A stretch of DNA of 52,209 nucleotides. It comes from Buttiauxella agrestis ATCC 33320. Its GTDB lineage: Bacteria > Pseudomonadota > Gammaproteobacteria > Enterobacterales > Enterobacteriaceae. The stretch is taken from NCBI RefSeq assembly GCF_000735355.1, contig NZ_JMPI01000032.1:1-52209 (forward strand). The letters run 5' to 3'. This document shows, piece after piece, positions 16,486 to 25,071 of the stretch; position 1 is the first letter of the stretch, and every line of letters starts with the position of its first letter. Both the position numbers and the translations under genes were made by a program. Below the pieces are notes generated by a model. It was given only the letters and a program-made list of their open reading frames with translations, did no database searches and was not told the DNA's origin.

Positions 16486-17274
16486 TCAAAGCATTTTTAC
16501 AGTGTTATCTAGCCAGGCAGGAAGATTTTCTCTGTACCAGTTGAGATAGAATTGAAAATCACTTTTCTGCCTTTCATTAAGCAATACGACTACCTCGGTA
16601 ACAATCCATGCTTTAGCAATCGCAATTTCTTTAGCTAAGTCACCTGGATTATATTGACGAGATATACAGTTATAGCGTTCAGCAAACTCAATAAATTTTT
16701 GTTTAGAACCCATTCCCTTTATCAGTGGAGCGAGATCAATAGCTGGGCTACCCATGCTGAATCTCTCCCAGTCAAAAAGCACTAAATCACCGTTATCCCT
16801 TTTCCCCCAATTACCCGCATTACTATCGCCTGAAATTAAGCACTGCCCGCTAAAAAGAGCATCACTTTCCTGCTGAAAATACCGTAACTGTTTTGCTGCT
16901 CTATCCGGTAATGCCAACAATATGAGAGATTTTTCGAGGGCTGTTTCTGACCAGGTGTGATTATGATAAACCCATGAAGGGTCAGGCCGATGGGAATGTA
17001 AGCGAGACAGAATTGACAACACTTCATCTCGTCCAACCGCATCCTGATCAACCTGGTGCGGGATATATTCCAGTCTTAACTTGCGCAAGGATGGTTCGGC
17101 TAACAACAACTTTGGGGTGAAAATGTCTGCCTGAGCGAGATCCCGAGCTGCATATTGATAAAAGTTGTACTCCACATCACTGACAGGAAACTTCTCGATT
17201 ACCTGATGATTTGTTTCATCCACAAAAAGTGTCACTTTAGCGGAACCCATGCAGGATAAATTATCAACAGACAT
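16486..17274 (-). CDS. APH-fold phosphotransferase (aminoglycoside/choline kinase-like)
   Basis: A 262-residue kinase-fold protein with a catalytic loop SGDSNAGNWG (D150, N155) and a metal-binding DWE (168-170) in LFDWERFSMGSPAIDLA, the signature of the aminoglycoside phosphotransferase/choline-kinase family. The usual HGD is SGD here. AAAGGA precedes the start. Substrate cannot be told: antibiotic, sugar, choline or a small metabolite are all possible; it does not read like a known clinical aminoglycoside resistance enzyme. It lies 347 bp from the RelA/SpoT-domain gene on the same strand and 228 bp from divergent amn. Confidence 0.82.
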   Translation of the reverse strand: MSVDNLSCMGSAKVTLFVDETNHQVIEKFPVSDVEYNFYQYAARDLAQADIFTPKLLLAEPSLRKLRLEYIPHQVDQDAVGRDEVLSILSRLHSHRPDPSWVYHNHTWSETALEKSLILLALPDRAAKQLRYFQQESDALFSGQCLISGDSNAGNWGKRDNGDLVLFDWERFSMGSPAIDLAPLIKGMGSKQKFIEFAERYNCISRQYNPGDLAKEIAIAKAWIVTEVVVLLNERQKSDFQFYLNWYRENLPAWLDNTVKML

Positions 17275-17502
17275 GCATATTTCCTTTAGCTTTGATCGGT
17301 TGGTTAATTCGGAGGCGTTTGAGTTTAGCGTAGACTGAAATCCTTACGATAAGACGCTCTCCCTATCGCTTATCCGAGCTGGGAAGAGGTTTGTTAGCAG
17401 GCTTCTTGTTTTCTCCTCCTGCCCCTTCCGTTGACGCCCGCCGATGACATACTATCGAAGCTGCAAACAGCCCTGTAAAAATCAGCAGGATGAGGAGAGA
17501 AG

Positions 17503-18963
17503 ATGACGCATCAGACAGCCGCTACGGCCCTTACCCCGAACCAGGCCCTCGATAAATTAGAGGAGCTGTACGATGCCTCGGTCAACGCACTGCGCGACGC
17601 TATTGGCCAGTATGTTGAAAACGGCGCACTACCTGAATTTGAAAAACGCGCCGCAGGATTATTTGTTTACCCGGAACTGCGCGTCAGTTGGGATGGCACC
17701 GTTAAGCATCCGAATAAAACTCGCGCTTATGCTCGTTTCACCCATTCCGGCAGTTACACCACCACCATCACCCGCCCGGCACTTTTCCGCCACTATCTCG
17801 CCGAACAATTAACGCTACTTTACGAAGATTACGGCGCGCAGATTGAAGTGGGTTTATCGCAACATGAAATCCCTTATCCGTATGTGATTGATGGCTCCAG
17901 TTTGTCGCTGGACCGTTCAATGAGTGCCGGTTTACCACGCCATTTCCCGACTACCGAACTGGCGCAAATTGGGGATGAAACGGCGGACGGCCTGTTCCAT
18001 CCCACCGAGTTTTACCCGCTTTCACACTTCGACGCCCGTCGCGTTGATTTCTCGCTCGCCCGCCTGCGCCACTACACCGGCACGCCGGTTGAGCACTTCC
18101 AGTCTTTTGTCCTGTTCACCAACTACACCCGTTATGTGGACGAGTTTGTGCGCTGGGGTTGCCAGCAGATCCTTGACCCGGAAAGCCCATACGTTGCGCT
18201 TTCCTGCGCAGGCGGCGTGTGGCTAACCGCCGACAGCCAGGCTCCCGAAGAAGCCATTTCCGATCTCGCCTGGAAGAAACACCAGATGCCCGCCTGGCAC
18301 TTGATTGATGCCAACGGTAACGGCATCACGCTGATTAACATTGGTGTTGGCCCATCAAACGCGAAAACTATTTGCGACCATCTGGCGGTGTTGCGCCCTG
18401 CGGCCTGGCTGATGATTGGCCACTGTGGCGGCCTGCGCGAAAGCCAGTCGATTGGCGATTACGTGCTGGCGCATGCGTACCTGCGCGACGACCATGTGCT
18501 TGATGCGGTTCTACCGCCAGATATCCCCATCCCAAGCATCGCCGAAGTGCAGCGCGCTTTGTACGACGCCACTAAACTGGTGAGCGGCATGCCGGGCGAA
18601 GAAGTGAAACAGCGGTTGCGTACCGGAACCGTCGTCACCACCGATGACCGTAACTGGGAATTGCGTTACTCCGCCTCGGCCCTGCGCTTTAACCTGAGCC
18701 GCGCCGTTGCGATTGATATGGAAAGCGCCACCATTGCCGCGCAGGGTTATCGCTTCCGCGTGCCATACGGCACCTTGCTTTGTGTTTCCGACAAACCGCT
18801 GCACGGTGAGATCAAACTCCCTGGCCAGGCAAATCGCTTCTATGAAGGTGCTATTTCTGAGCATTTGCAAATCGGCATCTGCGCTATTGATTTGCTGCGA
18901 GCGGAAGGTGAACGCCTGCACTCACGTAAACTCCGTACCTTTAACGAACCCCCATTCCGATAA
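17503..18963 (+). CDS. amn: AMP nucleosidase
   Basis: Amn hydrolyses AMP to adenine and ribose 5-phosphate and is a purine-pool regulator in the cytoplasm. The product is 486 residues (E. coli 484), with an Amn-specific N-terminal domain (about 1-180) and a C-terminal nucleoside-phosphorylase-like catalytic domain (about 270-470; GHCGGLRES and the AIDMESATIA block). A short spacing of 12 bp to the next gene suggests co-transcription. In E. coli amn also lies in the asn-tRNA region. Confidence 0.97.
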   Translation: MTHQTAATALTPNQALDKLEELYDASVNALRDAIGQYVENGALPEFEKRAAGLFVYPELRVSWDGTVKHPNKTRAYARFTHSGSYTTTITRPALFRHYLAEQLTLLYEDYGAQIEVGLSQHEIPYPYVIDGSSLSLDRSMSAGLPRHFPTTELAQIGDETADGLFHPTEFYPLSHFDARRVDFSLARLRHYTGTPVEHFQSFVLFTNYTRYVDEFVRWGCQQILDPESPYVALSCAGGVWLTADSQAPEEAISDLAWKKHQMPAWHLIDANGNGITLINIGVGPSNAKTICDHLAVLRPAAWLMIGHCGGLRESQSIGDYVLAHAYLRDDHVLDAVLPPDIPIPSIAEVQRALYDATKLVSGMPGEEVKQRLRTGTVVTTDDRNWELRYSASALRFNLSRAVAIDMESATIAAQGYRFRVPYGTLLCVSDKPLHGEIKLPGQANRFYEGAISEHLQIGICAIDLLRAEGERLHSRKLRTFNEPPFR

Positions 18964-18975
18964 GAGAACATAAGA

Positions 18976-20754
18976 ATGCAACCAACATCATCTCTGCATG
19001 CCCTACGCAAACTGCTCAAAGAACGCGACCTCGATGGCATGATCATTCCGCGAGCGGATGCGCATCAAAGTGAAGACTGCTCACCAAATGACAACAAACT
19101 GGAATTTATCAGCAACTTTGACGGTTCAGCAGGTCTGGCGCTGATTCTGGCTGACCGCGCGCTGCTGTTCGTTGACGGGCGTTATCAGGTTCAGGCGCGT
19201 CAGCAAGTGAACCTTGAAGAGTTTGAAATCCATCATTTGCACGACGAACCACTTCATCTGTGGCTGCGTGACAACTTACCCGCCGGTAAACGCATCGCGT
19301 TTGAGCCGCTGCTGATGGTCAACAGCCAGTACGAAAGCCTGCGCACCAGCGGTTGCGACCTGGTTGCCGTCAATGACGACCCGCTCAATACCATCTGGGC
19401 CGATCGCCCGGCAGCACCTCGCGGCGTTGTGACCCAAATGCCAGATGAGATCAGTGGTGAACCAAGCGCTGCTAAACGTGCACGCATGGCGGCTTTGCTC
19501 AAAGAAAAAGGCGTCGACTATCTTGCCATCACCCTGCTGGACAATATTGCCTGGTTGCTCAACGTGCGCGGTTCCGACGTTGCCATGAACCCGGTTGCGC
19601 AGTCTTTTGCTCTGCTGAAAAACGATGGTGAAATCGAATGGTTCGTCGACGATGCAAAACTGCATCAGCTTGACAGCACCCTGCTGAACTCGGTCAGTCT
19701 ACAACATCATGACTCTTTCCTGGCCCGTTGCCAGCAACTTGCCGCAGGTAAACGTTTCTCGCTTGACGGTGACACTGCGCCTGTCGCAGTGCGCATTGCC
19801 GTAGAAGCGGGCGGCGGTGAGATAGTCTGGCAACCCGATCCTATTACGCTGGTAAAAGCGAATAAAAACAGCGCCGAACTGGAAGGTTACCGCGCGTGTC
19901 ACATTGAAGATGGCGTGGCATGGGTGAACTTCCTGGCCTGGCTCAGCCACGAAGTGCCACTGCGTGAAGCGGCGGGCAACCCGGTCACTGAACTCGAAGC
20001 GCAGGAAAAACAACTCGCCTTCCGCCAGCAGTGCGACAACTTCCGCGAGCAAAGCTTCAGCACTATTTCTGCTGCGGCCCACAACGCCGCCATGTGTCAC
20101 TATCATTCCGCACCAGAAACCAACATGGCAATAACCACCAAAGCGTTCTACCTGAACGATTCTGGCGGCCAGTATTTCAACGGCACCACCGATGCCACAC
20201 GCACCCTGAACTTTGGGCAAGTCGACGCCCAGCGCCGCCTGCATTACACCGCGGTATTGAGAGGCTTCCTGGCGCTGATTTCACTGCAATTCCCGCAAGG
20301 TACACAAGGCCACCAGTTGGACGCTTTCGCGCGCCGTCCATTGTGGGAAATGGGTCTGGACTACGACCACGGCACTGGCCACGGCGTGGGTCATTGCCTG
20401 TTTATCCATGAAGCCCCGCACCGTCTGGCGAAGAAAGTGAACCCGTGGCCGTTGTTGCCGGGCGTTATCCAGACCATCGAACCGGGTTACTATCTGGAAG
20501 GCAGCCACGGTATGCGAGTTGAAAACCAGGTTGAAATCGTTGCCTCGCAGCCAGGCTTCTGCAAATTTGCTTCTCTGACGTTGATCCCAATCGATCTGAG
20601 CGCGGTTGAAATATCGCTGTTGAGCGAACAAGACATCGCCTGGCTTGATGATTACCACCAGCAGGTACGTGAAATCTTGTCGCCGCTGGTTTCAGGTGAT
20701 GCCCGTCCGTGGCTGATTGAAGCGACCGCGCCGGTCAGAACTCAACGTGCATAA
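18976..20754 (+). CDS. Xaa-Pro aminopeptidase (M24B, three-domain type)
   Basis: A 592-residue aminopeptidase P of the large three-domain form that removes N-terminal residues preceding proline. Two creatinase-like domains (about 10-145 and 160-310) are followed by the pita-bread catalytic domain with all five metal ligands visible: Asp in LNDSGGQY, Asp in GTTDATRT, His in GHGVGH, Glu in TIEPGYY and Glu in ENQVEIV. It has no signal peptide. It follows amn at 12 bp and ends before a strong terminator at 20829. Confidence 0.94.
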   Translation: MQPTSSLHALRKLLKERDLDGMIIPRADAHQSEDCSPNDNKLEFISNFDGSAGLALILADRALLFVDGRYQVQARQQVNLEEFEIHHLHDEPLHLWLRDNLPAGKRIAFEPLLMVNSQYESLRTSGCDLVAVNDDPLNTIWADRPAAPRGVVTQMPDEISGEPSAAKRARMAALLKEKGVDYLAITLLDNIAWLLNVRGSDVAMNPVAQSFALLKNDGEIEWFVDDAKLHQLDSTLLNSVSLQHHDSFLARCQQLAAGKRFSLDGDTAPVAVRIAVEAGGGEIVWQPDPITLVKANKNSAELEGYRACHIEDGVAWVNFLAWLSHEVPLREAAGNPVTELEAQEKQLAFRQQCDNFREQSFSTISAAAHNAAMCHYHSAPETNMAITTKAFYLNDSGGQYFNGTTDATRTLNFGQVDAQRRLHYTAVLRGFLALISLQFPQGTQGHQLDAFARRPLWEMGLDYDHGTGHGVGHCLFIHEAPHRLAKKVNPWPLLPGVIQTIEPGYYLEGSHGMRVENQVEIVASQPGFCKFASLTLIPIDLSAVEISLLSEQDIAWLDDYHQQVREILSPLVSGDARPWLIEATAPVRTQRA

Positions 20755-20776
20755 ACCCGACTGATCAACGGGTTTT

Positions 20777-20815
20777 GTCGGATGACGCTACCGCTTCTCC
20801 AACCTACGGAGAGGT
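20777..20815. repeat. Degenerate REP element
   Basis: GTCGGATGACGCTACCGCTT and the reversed, decayed half CCTACGGAGAG resemble the REP units at 30551, 32368, 33977 and 37899. It lies between the aminopeptidase stop and its terminator. Confidence 0.55.
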
Positions 20816-20828
20816 TTGTCACCCGTAT

Positions 20829-20854
20829 AAAGAGCCGCACATTGCGGCTCTTTT
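20829..20854 (+). terminator. Terminator of amn-aminopeptidase operon
   Basis: AGAGCCGCA-CAT-TGCGGCTCT, a perfect 9-bp stem, followed by TTT. Confidence 0.92.
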
Positions 20855-20906
20855 CTTCTATTTGTTGATTAAACCAGCAATCAAACAATTTTCCTCTAAA
20901 CAGCCT

Positions 20907-20935
20907 TTGACAACCTGACGAGCGCTCGTTACTAT
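20907..20935 (+). promoter_or_regulatory. Promoter of tRNA-Asn copy 2
   Basis: TTGACA (20907-20912), 17 nt, TACTAT (20930-20935), then the discriminator GCGCCCC, as for copy 1. Confidence 0.9.
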
Positions 20936-20952
20936 GCGCCCCGTTAACCGAT

Positions 20953-21028
20953 TCCTCTGTAGTTCAGTCGGTAGAACGGCGGACTGTTAATCCGTATGTC
21001 ACTGGTTCGAGTCCAGTCAGAGGAGCCA
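20953..21028 (+). tRNA. tRNA-Asn (anticodon GTT), copy 2
   Basis: Seventy-six bases identical to copies 1 and 3, with encoded CCA. The following 39 bases match the island att scar at 1997-2035, so both derive from the same tRNA-terminator unit. Confidence 0.99.
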
Positions 21029-21036
21029 AATTTAAG

Positions 21037-21067
21037 AAGCCCGCTTAGGAAACTAAGCGGGCTTTTT
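21037..21067 (+). terminator. Terminator after tRNA-Asn copy 2
   Basis: Hairpin AAGCCCGCTTAG / CTAAGCGGGC followed by TTTTT. Confidence 0.93.
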
Positions 21068-21177
21068 GCTTTCTATTTCCCCGCCAACCCTCTATTTTCC
21101 CTCACCGCGTTCGGCATCACATCGTTGGTTAAAGTTGTGTAAATGTGAATTATTTGCACTTAGCGATTATTGTAAAT

Positions 21178-21196
21178 GCTAGTAGTTATCATTTAT
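21178..21196 (+). promoter_or_regulatory. Possible Fur box upstream of the iron transporter
   Basis: GCTAGTAGTTATCATTTAT matches the 19-bp Fur consensus at about 11 positions, including the half-site TTATCATT, and lies 73 bp before the iron-binding-protein gene. Iron repression by Fur is expected for this kind of transporter. Confidence 0.4.
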
Positions 21197-21268
21197 CGTG
21201 CGCCTGCCCGCAAGAACTCTTCCTGACGGGACACCAACGACGTTCCAACCACTCTGGGATATAAAACG

Positions 21269-22306
21269 ATGAATGCTCTGCCTCGCACCGGACTGCGCCG
21301 TATCACGCTTGCATCGGCTGTGGTTTTATCCGTCAGCCTGCCGGCTTTCGCACAAGATCCTCTGACTGTTTACACCACTCGTGAACCGGGCCTGATTCAG
21401 CCATTGCTGGACACCTGGACGCAAACCAGTGGTGTCAAAGTGAACACGGTTTACATCAAGGATGGCATGCTCGAGCGTGTAAAAGCGGAAGGCAAAAACT
21501 CCCCTGCCGACCTGCTGATGACCGTAGATGCAGGCAATCTTATCGATTTAGTTGAAGCGGGCGTTACACAACCCGTGCAGTCGGAAATACTGACAAAAGC
21601 TATCCCGGCCAACCTGCGTGGCGAAGATAACCAGTGGTTTGCACTTTCTATGCGTGCCCGCGTGCTGTACGCCGAAAAATCGCTGCCGATTGATAACTGG
21701 CATTACGAACAACTTTCCAGCCCGGAATACAAAGGGAAAGTGTGTATCCGTTCCGGTCAGCATCCGTATAACACCGCGCTGATTGCCGCGATGATTGCAC
21801 ACCACGGCGAAGCAAAAACCGAAGAATGGTTGCGTGGCGTCAAAGCCAATCTGGCACGCAAAGCCACCGGCGGCGACCGCGATGTTGCACGCGATATCCT
21901 CGGCGGCATTTGTGATATTGGCCTGGCGAATTCCTACTACATCGGCCATATGAAAAATGCCAAAGAAGGCACCGATGCACGTAAATGGGGCGATGCCATT
22001 AAAGTCGTGAAACCGACCTTCGAACAAGGCGGCACGCACGTCAACATCAGCGGTGCCGCAGTGGCTAAGTTTGCCCCTAACAAAGCAGATGCCGTGAAGT
22101 TAATGGAATACCTGGTCTCCGAACCCGCTCAGCAACAATATGCCAAAGCGAACTATGAATATCCGGTTCTGAAAGGTGTCGCGCTTGACCCGGTCATCAG
22201 CAATGTCATTGGCGAAATCGACGTTGATAAAATTCCATTAACCGAGATTGTTAAACACCGTAAACAAGCGAGTCTGCTGGTAGATAAAGTTGGATTCGAT
22301 CAATAA
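21269..22306 (+). CDS. Periplasmic ferric-iron-binding protein (FbpA/FutA/SfuA type)
   Basis: A 345-residue substrate-binding protein with a signal peptide (about 1-28, cleaved after AFA) and the family opening DPLTVYTTREPGL. The adjacent tyrosines Y223-Y224 (ANSYYIG) correspond to the iron-binding tyrosine pair of FbpA/FutA. It delivers Fe(III) to the membrane complex encoded by the next two genes. The permease start overlaps its 3' end by 17 bp. A Fur-like site lies upstream. Confidence 0.92.
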   Translation: MNALPRTGLRRITLASAVVLSVSLPAFAQDPLTVYTTREPGLIQPLLDTWTQTSGVKVNTVYIKDGMLERVKAEGKNSPADLLMTVDAGNLIDLVEAGVTQPVQSEILTKAIPANLRGEDNQWFALSMRARVLYAEKSLPIDNWHYEQLSSPEYKGKVCIRSGQHPYNTALIAAMIAHHGEAKTEEWLRGVKANLARKATGGDRDVARDILGGICDIGLANSYYIGHMKNAKEGTDARKWGDAIKVVKPTFEQGGTHVNISGAAVAKFAPNKADAVKLMEYLVSEPAQQQYAKANYEYPVLKGVALDPVISNVIGEIDVDKIPLTEIVKHRKQASLLVDKVGFDQ

Positions 22307-23978
22307 ATCACTTCGTCTTCCGACGTTACGCGGCCTGTTTTCCGGGCCGCAGTCATTATTAACCCCGCTGCATCTTGGTGCGTTATGTGTTGCGCTTGGC
22401 GTACTCACGCCTGTTGTAGCGCTTATCTGGCAAGCAACGCTGGCTGATTTCTCGCACTGGGACAATCTCATCACTTTTGTTCTGCCTTCGGTGCTGAAAA
22501 ATACCGTGCTGTTGCTGGCAGGTATCGCCGTCATCGTGGGAGTGATTGGTGTTGGCAGCGCGTGGGCCGTCACCGCGTGGGATTTCCCCGGACGCAAAAT
22601 ACTCAGTTGGGCGCTGCTGCTTCCGCTGGCAATGCCCACTTACATTGTGGCATTCGCATGGCTCGATCTCTTACACCCGATAGGCCCGCTGCAAACCTTC
22701 ATTCGCTTTGTGCTGGGGTTCGACAGCCCGCGCCAGTTCCGTCTTCCTGATTTACGCTCGCTGCCAGGCGCGATTATTTTGCTGGGGCTGGTGCTCTATC
22801 CTTACGTCTACCTCACGACCCGCGCCATGTTCATCAGCCAGCCTGCACATTTGCTGGAAGCCGCACGAACATTGGGTTGTAGCGCGGCGGGCACGTTCTT
22901 TCGCGTGGCACTTCCCATGGCCCGCCCGGCGCTGGCTGTGGGCATTAGCCTTGCGCTTCTGGAAACCCTTAACGATATTGGCGCATCTGAGTTTCTCGGT
23001 GTACAAACCCTCACCGTCACGGTCTACACCACCTGGATTTCGCGCTCAGATCTCGCTTCTGCCGCCCAAATCGCCTGCATGATGCTGATGTTTATCTTCT
23101 GCATCCTGACGCTGGAATTTTATGGGCGTAAAAAGCAGGGATTCAGCAGCCGCAGCCTGCGTGAAATTCAGCCCACACGCGTACACGGCTGGCGTGGCTG
23201 GCTGCTTGGCGGCGTTATCGCGCTGCCGGTAATCCTGGGATTTTTGGCCCCGGTGATATTTTTAGCATGGGAAAGTGCAAAACGTTTGGGTGAAGAAAAT
23301 GCGCTCTCACCTGCGTTGCTATCGGCCTTACAAAACACGTTATCGCTGGCTGCGGGAACCACGCTGGTGGTGGTTTGTGTCAGTTTGCTGGTGGCGTGGA
23401 GTGCGCGCCACAGTGCCGCCGATAACTCGATGTCCGGGTTTCGCCGCGGTGTGATGCGCCTTGCCTCTTTAGGCTACGCCGTGCCTGGCACCATCCTCGC
23501 GATTGGTTTTCTGACTCCCGCTATGGCTGTAGACAGATGGCTGGCCGATTTACTGGAGATTCGCGGTCTGCCGCTGATGTCTGCCGGGATCTTGTTAGTT
23601 ATCTGCTGCGCGATGCGTTTCCAGGCCATCGCCATCGGCGCGCTGGATTCCGGCCTGAGCCGTATTCCCCCTTCCCTTGAGCAGGCTTCGCGTTTGTTGG
23701 GCGAAAATGGCACTGGCACCTTCGCCCGTATTCACCTGCCGTTATTGCGTCCGGCGCTGGTCAGCAGTGCGCTGTTAGTCTTCGCCGATGCGATGAAAGA
23801 GCTGCCAACGACCCTGCTTTTGCGTCCGGTAAATTTTGAGACGCTGGCGACGCTGCTGTACGCCGAAGCCGCGCGCGGCACCTACGAAGAAGGGGCTATC
23901 GCCGCCTTGATGATTGTTCTCGCGGGCACATTGCCGGTTATTTTGCTGGTGCGCCACCAGATGACTCGCCAGGGTTAG
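22290..23978 (+). CDS. Ferric-iron ABC permease (FbpB/SfuB type)
   Basis: A 562-residue fused double permease with about twelve membrane segments and two BPD-transport signatures (around EAARTLGCSAAG and EQASRLLGENGTG), as in FbpB and SfuB. The best start is TTG at 22290, overlapping the binding-protein gene by 17 bp; no ATG occurs early in the frame and the ribosome binding site is weak, so translational coupling is likely. The gene ends 11 bp before the ATPase gene. Confidence 0.92.
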   Translation: MDSINKSLRLPTLRGLFSGPQSLLTPLHLGALCVALGVLTPVVALIWQATLADFSHWDNLITFVLPSVLKNTVLLLAGIAVIVGVIGVGSAWAVTAWDFPGRKILSWALLLPLAMPTYIVAFAWLDLLHPIGPLQTFIRFVLGFDSPRQFRLPDLRSLPGAIILLGLVLYPYVYLTTRAMFISQPAHLLEAARTLGCSAAGTFFRVALPMARPALAVGISLALLETLNDIGASEFLGVQTLTVTVYTTWISRSDLASAAQIACMMLMFIFCILTLEFYGRKKQGFSSRSLREIQPTRVHGWRGWLLGGVIALPVILGFLAPVIFLAWESAKRLGEENALSPALLSALQNTLSLAAGTTLVVVCVSLLVAWSARHSAADNSMSGFRRGVMRLASLGYAVPGTILAIGFLTPAMAVDRWLADLLEIRGLPLMSAGILLVICCAMRFQAIAIGALDSGLSRIPPSLEQASRLLGENGTGTFARIHLPLLRPALVSSALLVFADAMKELPTTLLLRPVNFETLATLLYAEAARGTYEEGAIAALMIVLAGTLPVILLVRHQMTRQG

Positions 23979-23989
23979 AGGAGTGATTT

Positions 23990-24685
23990 ATGTCAGAAAT
24001 TGCATTACGTCTGCAGGATGTTCACGTTGCTTACAGCAACAGCCAGCAACACGTGTTGAAAGGATTTTCGATGTCGGTGCGCAAGGGCGAACTCGCCTGC
24101 TTATTGGGCGCGTCAGGCTGCGGGAAAACCACGGTATTGCGCGCGGTTGCCGGTTTTGAACGGCTGCAAAGCGGTGAGATTTATGTATCACAAAAACGTG
24201 TCGCCGGGCCGGAGGTTCATCTGCCCCCGGAAAAGCGTCACGTCGGCATGGTATTTCAGGAATATGCCTTATTCCCGCATCTGACTGCCCAGCAAAACGT
24301 GGCGTTTGGCCTGCGCCGTCTCCCGCGTGAACAGCAGAACGCGAGGGTGACGGAACTGCTGCGAATGGTGGAGTTACATAGCCATGCCAGCCGTTATCCC
24401 CATGAGCTTTCCGGCGGGCAACAGCAGCGTATCGCGCTGGCGCGAGCACTGGCACCTCATCCCGAAATTCTGCTGCTGGATGAACCGTTTTCAAGCCTTG
24501 ATAAGCAAACACGTGAGCGCCTCGGCGGTGAGGTGCGTGATATTCTGCGGGACGCGGGGCAAACCGCGCTGCTGGTCACGCACAGCGAACACGAAGCCCA
24601 GCTAATGGCCGACCATATCGGTTATGTGCAACAAGGTGAGTATTGCGCGAGCCAGTCACCTCGCGCTGAACACATTGAAAGTTAA
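23990..24685 (+). CDS. Ferric-iron ABC ATPase, short form (FbpC type)
   Basis: A 231-residue ATPase with Walker A GASGCGKTT (about 36-44), signature LSGGQQQR (about 137-144), Walker B ILLLDEP and H-loop THSEHEA. FbpC proteins are normally near 350 residues because of a C-terminal TOBE-type regulatory domain; that part is missing here, with the stop directly after the ABC core. There is no sign of a frameshift remnant: the next gene, on the other strand, begins 8 bp later. It may be a natural short form. Confidence 0.9.
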   Translation: MSEIALRLQDVHVAYSNSQQHVLKGFSMSVRKGELACLLGASGCGKTTVLRAVAGFERLQSGEIYVSQKRVAGPEVHLPPEKRHVGMVFQEYALFPHLTAQQNVAFGLRRLPREQQNARVTELLRMVELHSHASRYPHELSGGQQQRIALARALAPHPEILLLDEPFSSLDKQTRERLGGEVRDILRDAGQTALLVTHSEHEAQLMADHIGYVQQGEYCASQSPRAEHIES

Positions 24686-24693
24686 CCCAAACT

Positions 24694-25071
24694 TCAGGCC
24701 GCTGCGGTTTCGTGCAGGCGTAACCAGAGCAGGTCAGAACCCGCATTGCTGAATATTACGGTGGAATGGCGCAGCGTGTTTTCTTGCCCCGGTAAACTTT
24801 GCCCCTCGCTATAGCTGACCACCGCACCACCTGGCCACTCGGCAATCACCGTTATCTCATCCAGTGAAATTTTTAATCCAGGTTTTGCGGCTGGCTGGGC
24901 CTGAAAGAATGCACTCAGTGAGTCAAAATTCAGTGTTTTGCCGCCGGGAGTGACCATGGTAAATACCGGCGAAAAGCGTGCCAGCAGCGCCTGTACGTCC
25001 CCTTCTCCTTTGCCAAGCCAGTTTTCGATTGCGACGTGAGCCTCGATCACTTCCTGAATGTAGCGATTCAT
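24694..25071 (-). CDS. SnoaL/NTF2-like small protein
   Basis: A 125-residue protein with an NTF2-like/DUF4440-type layout: an N-terminal helix (MNRYIQEVIEAHVAIENWL), then FSPVFTMVTPGG, and a long curved beta region. Such proteins bind small hydrophobic ligands or act as isomerases or polyketide-cyclase relatives; no catalytic residues can be assigned. It overlaps the stop of the DHA2 transporter gene (ATGA) and is co-transcribed with it. Confidence 0.7.
   Translation of the reverse strand: MNRYIQEVIEAHVAIENWLGKGEGDVQALLARFSPVFTMVTPGGKTLNFDSLSAFFQAQPAAKPGLKISLDEITVIAEWPGGAVVSYSEGQSLPGQENTLRHSTVIFSNAGSDLLWLRLHETAAA

Noticed and set aside
17461..17479. Possible Pho box upstream of amn (CTGCAAA / CTGTAAA)
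   Set aside because: Repeat spacing is 12 bp rather than 11 and both halves deviate from CTGTCAT.
18511..20658. Long antisense frames within amn and the aminopeptidase gene
   Set aside because: They are shadows in high-GC coding DNA; the sense genes have complete family motifs.
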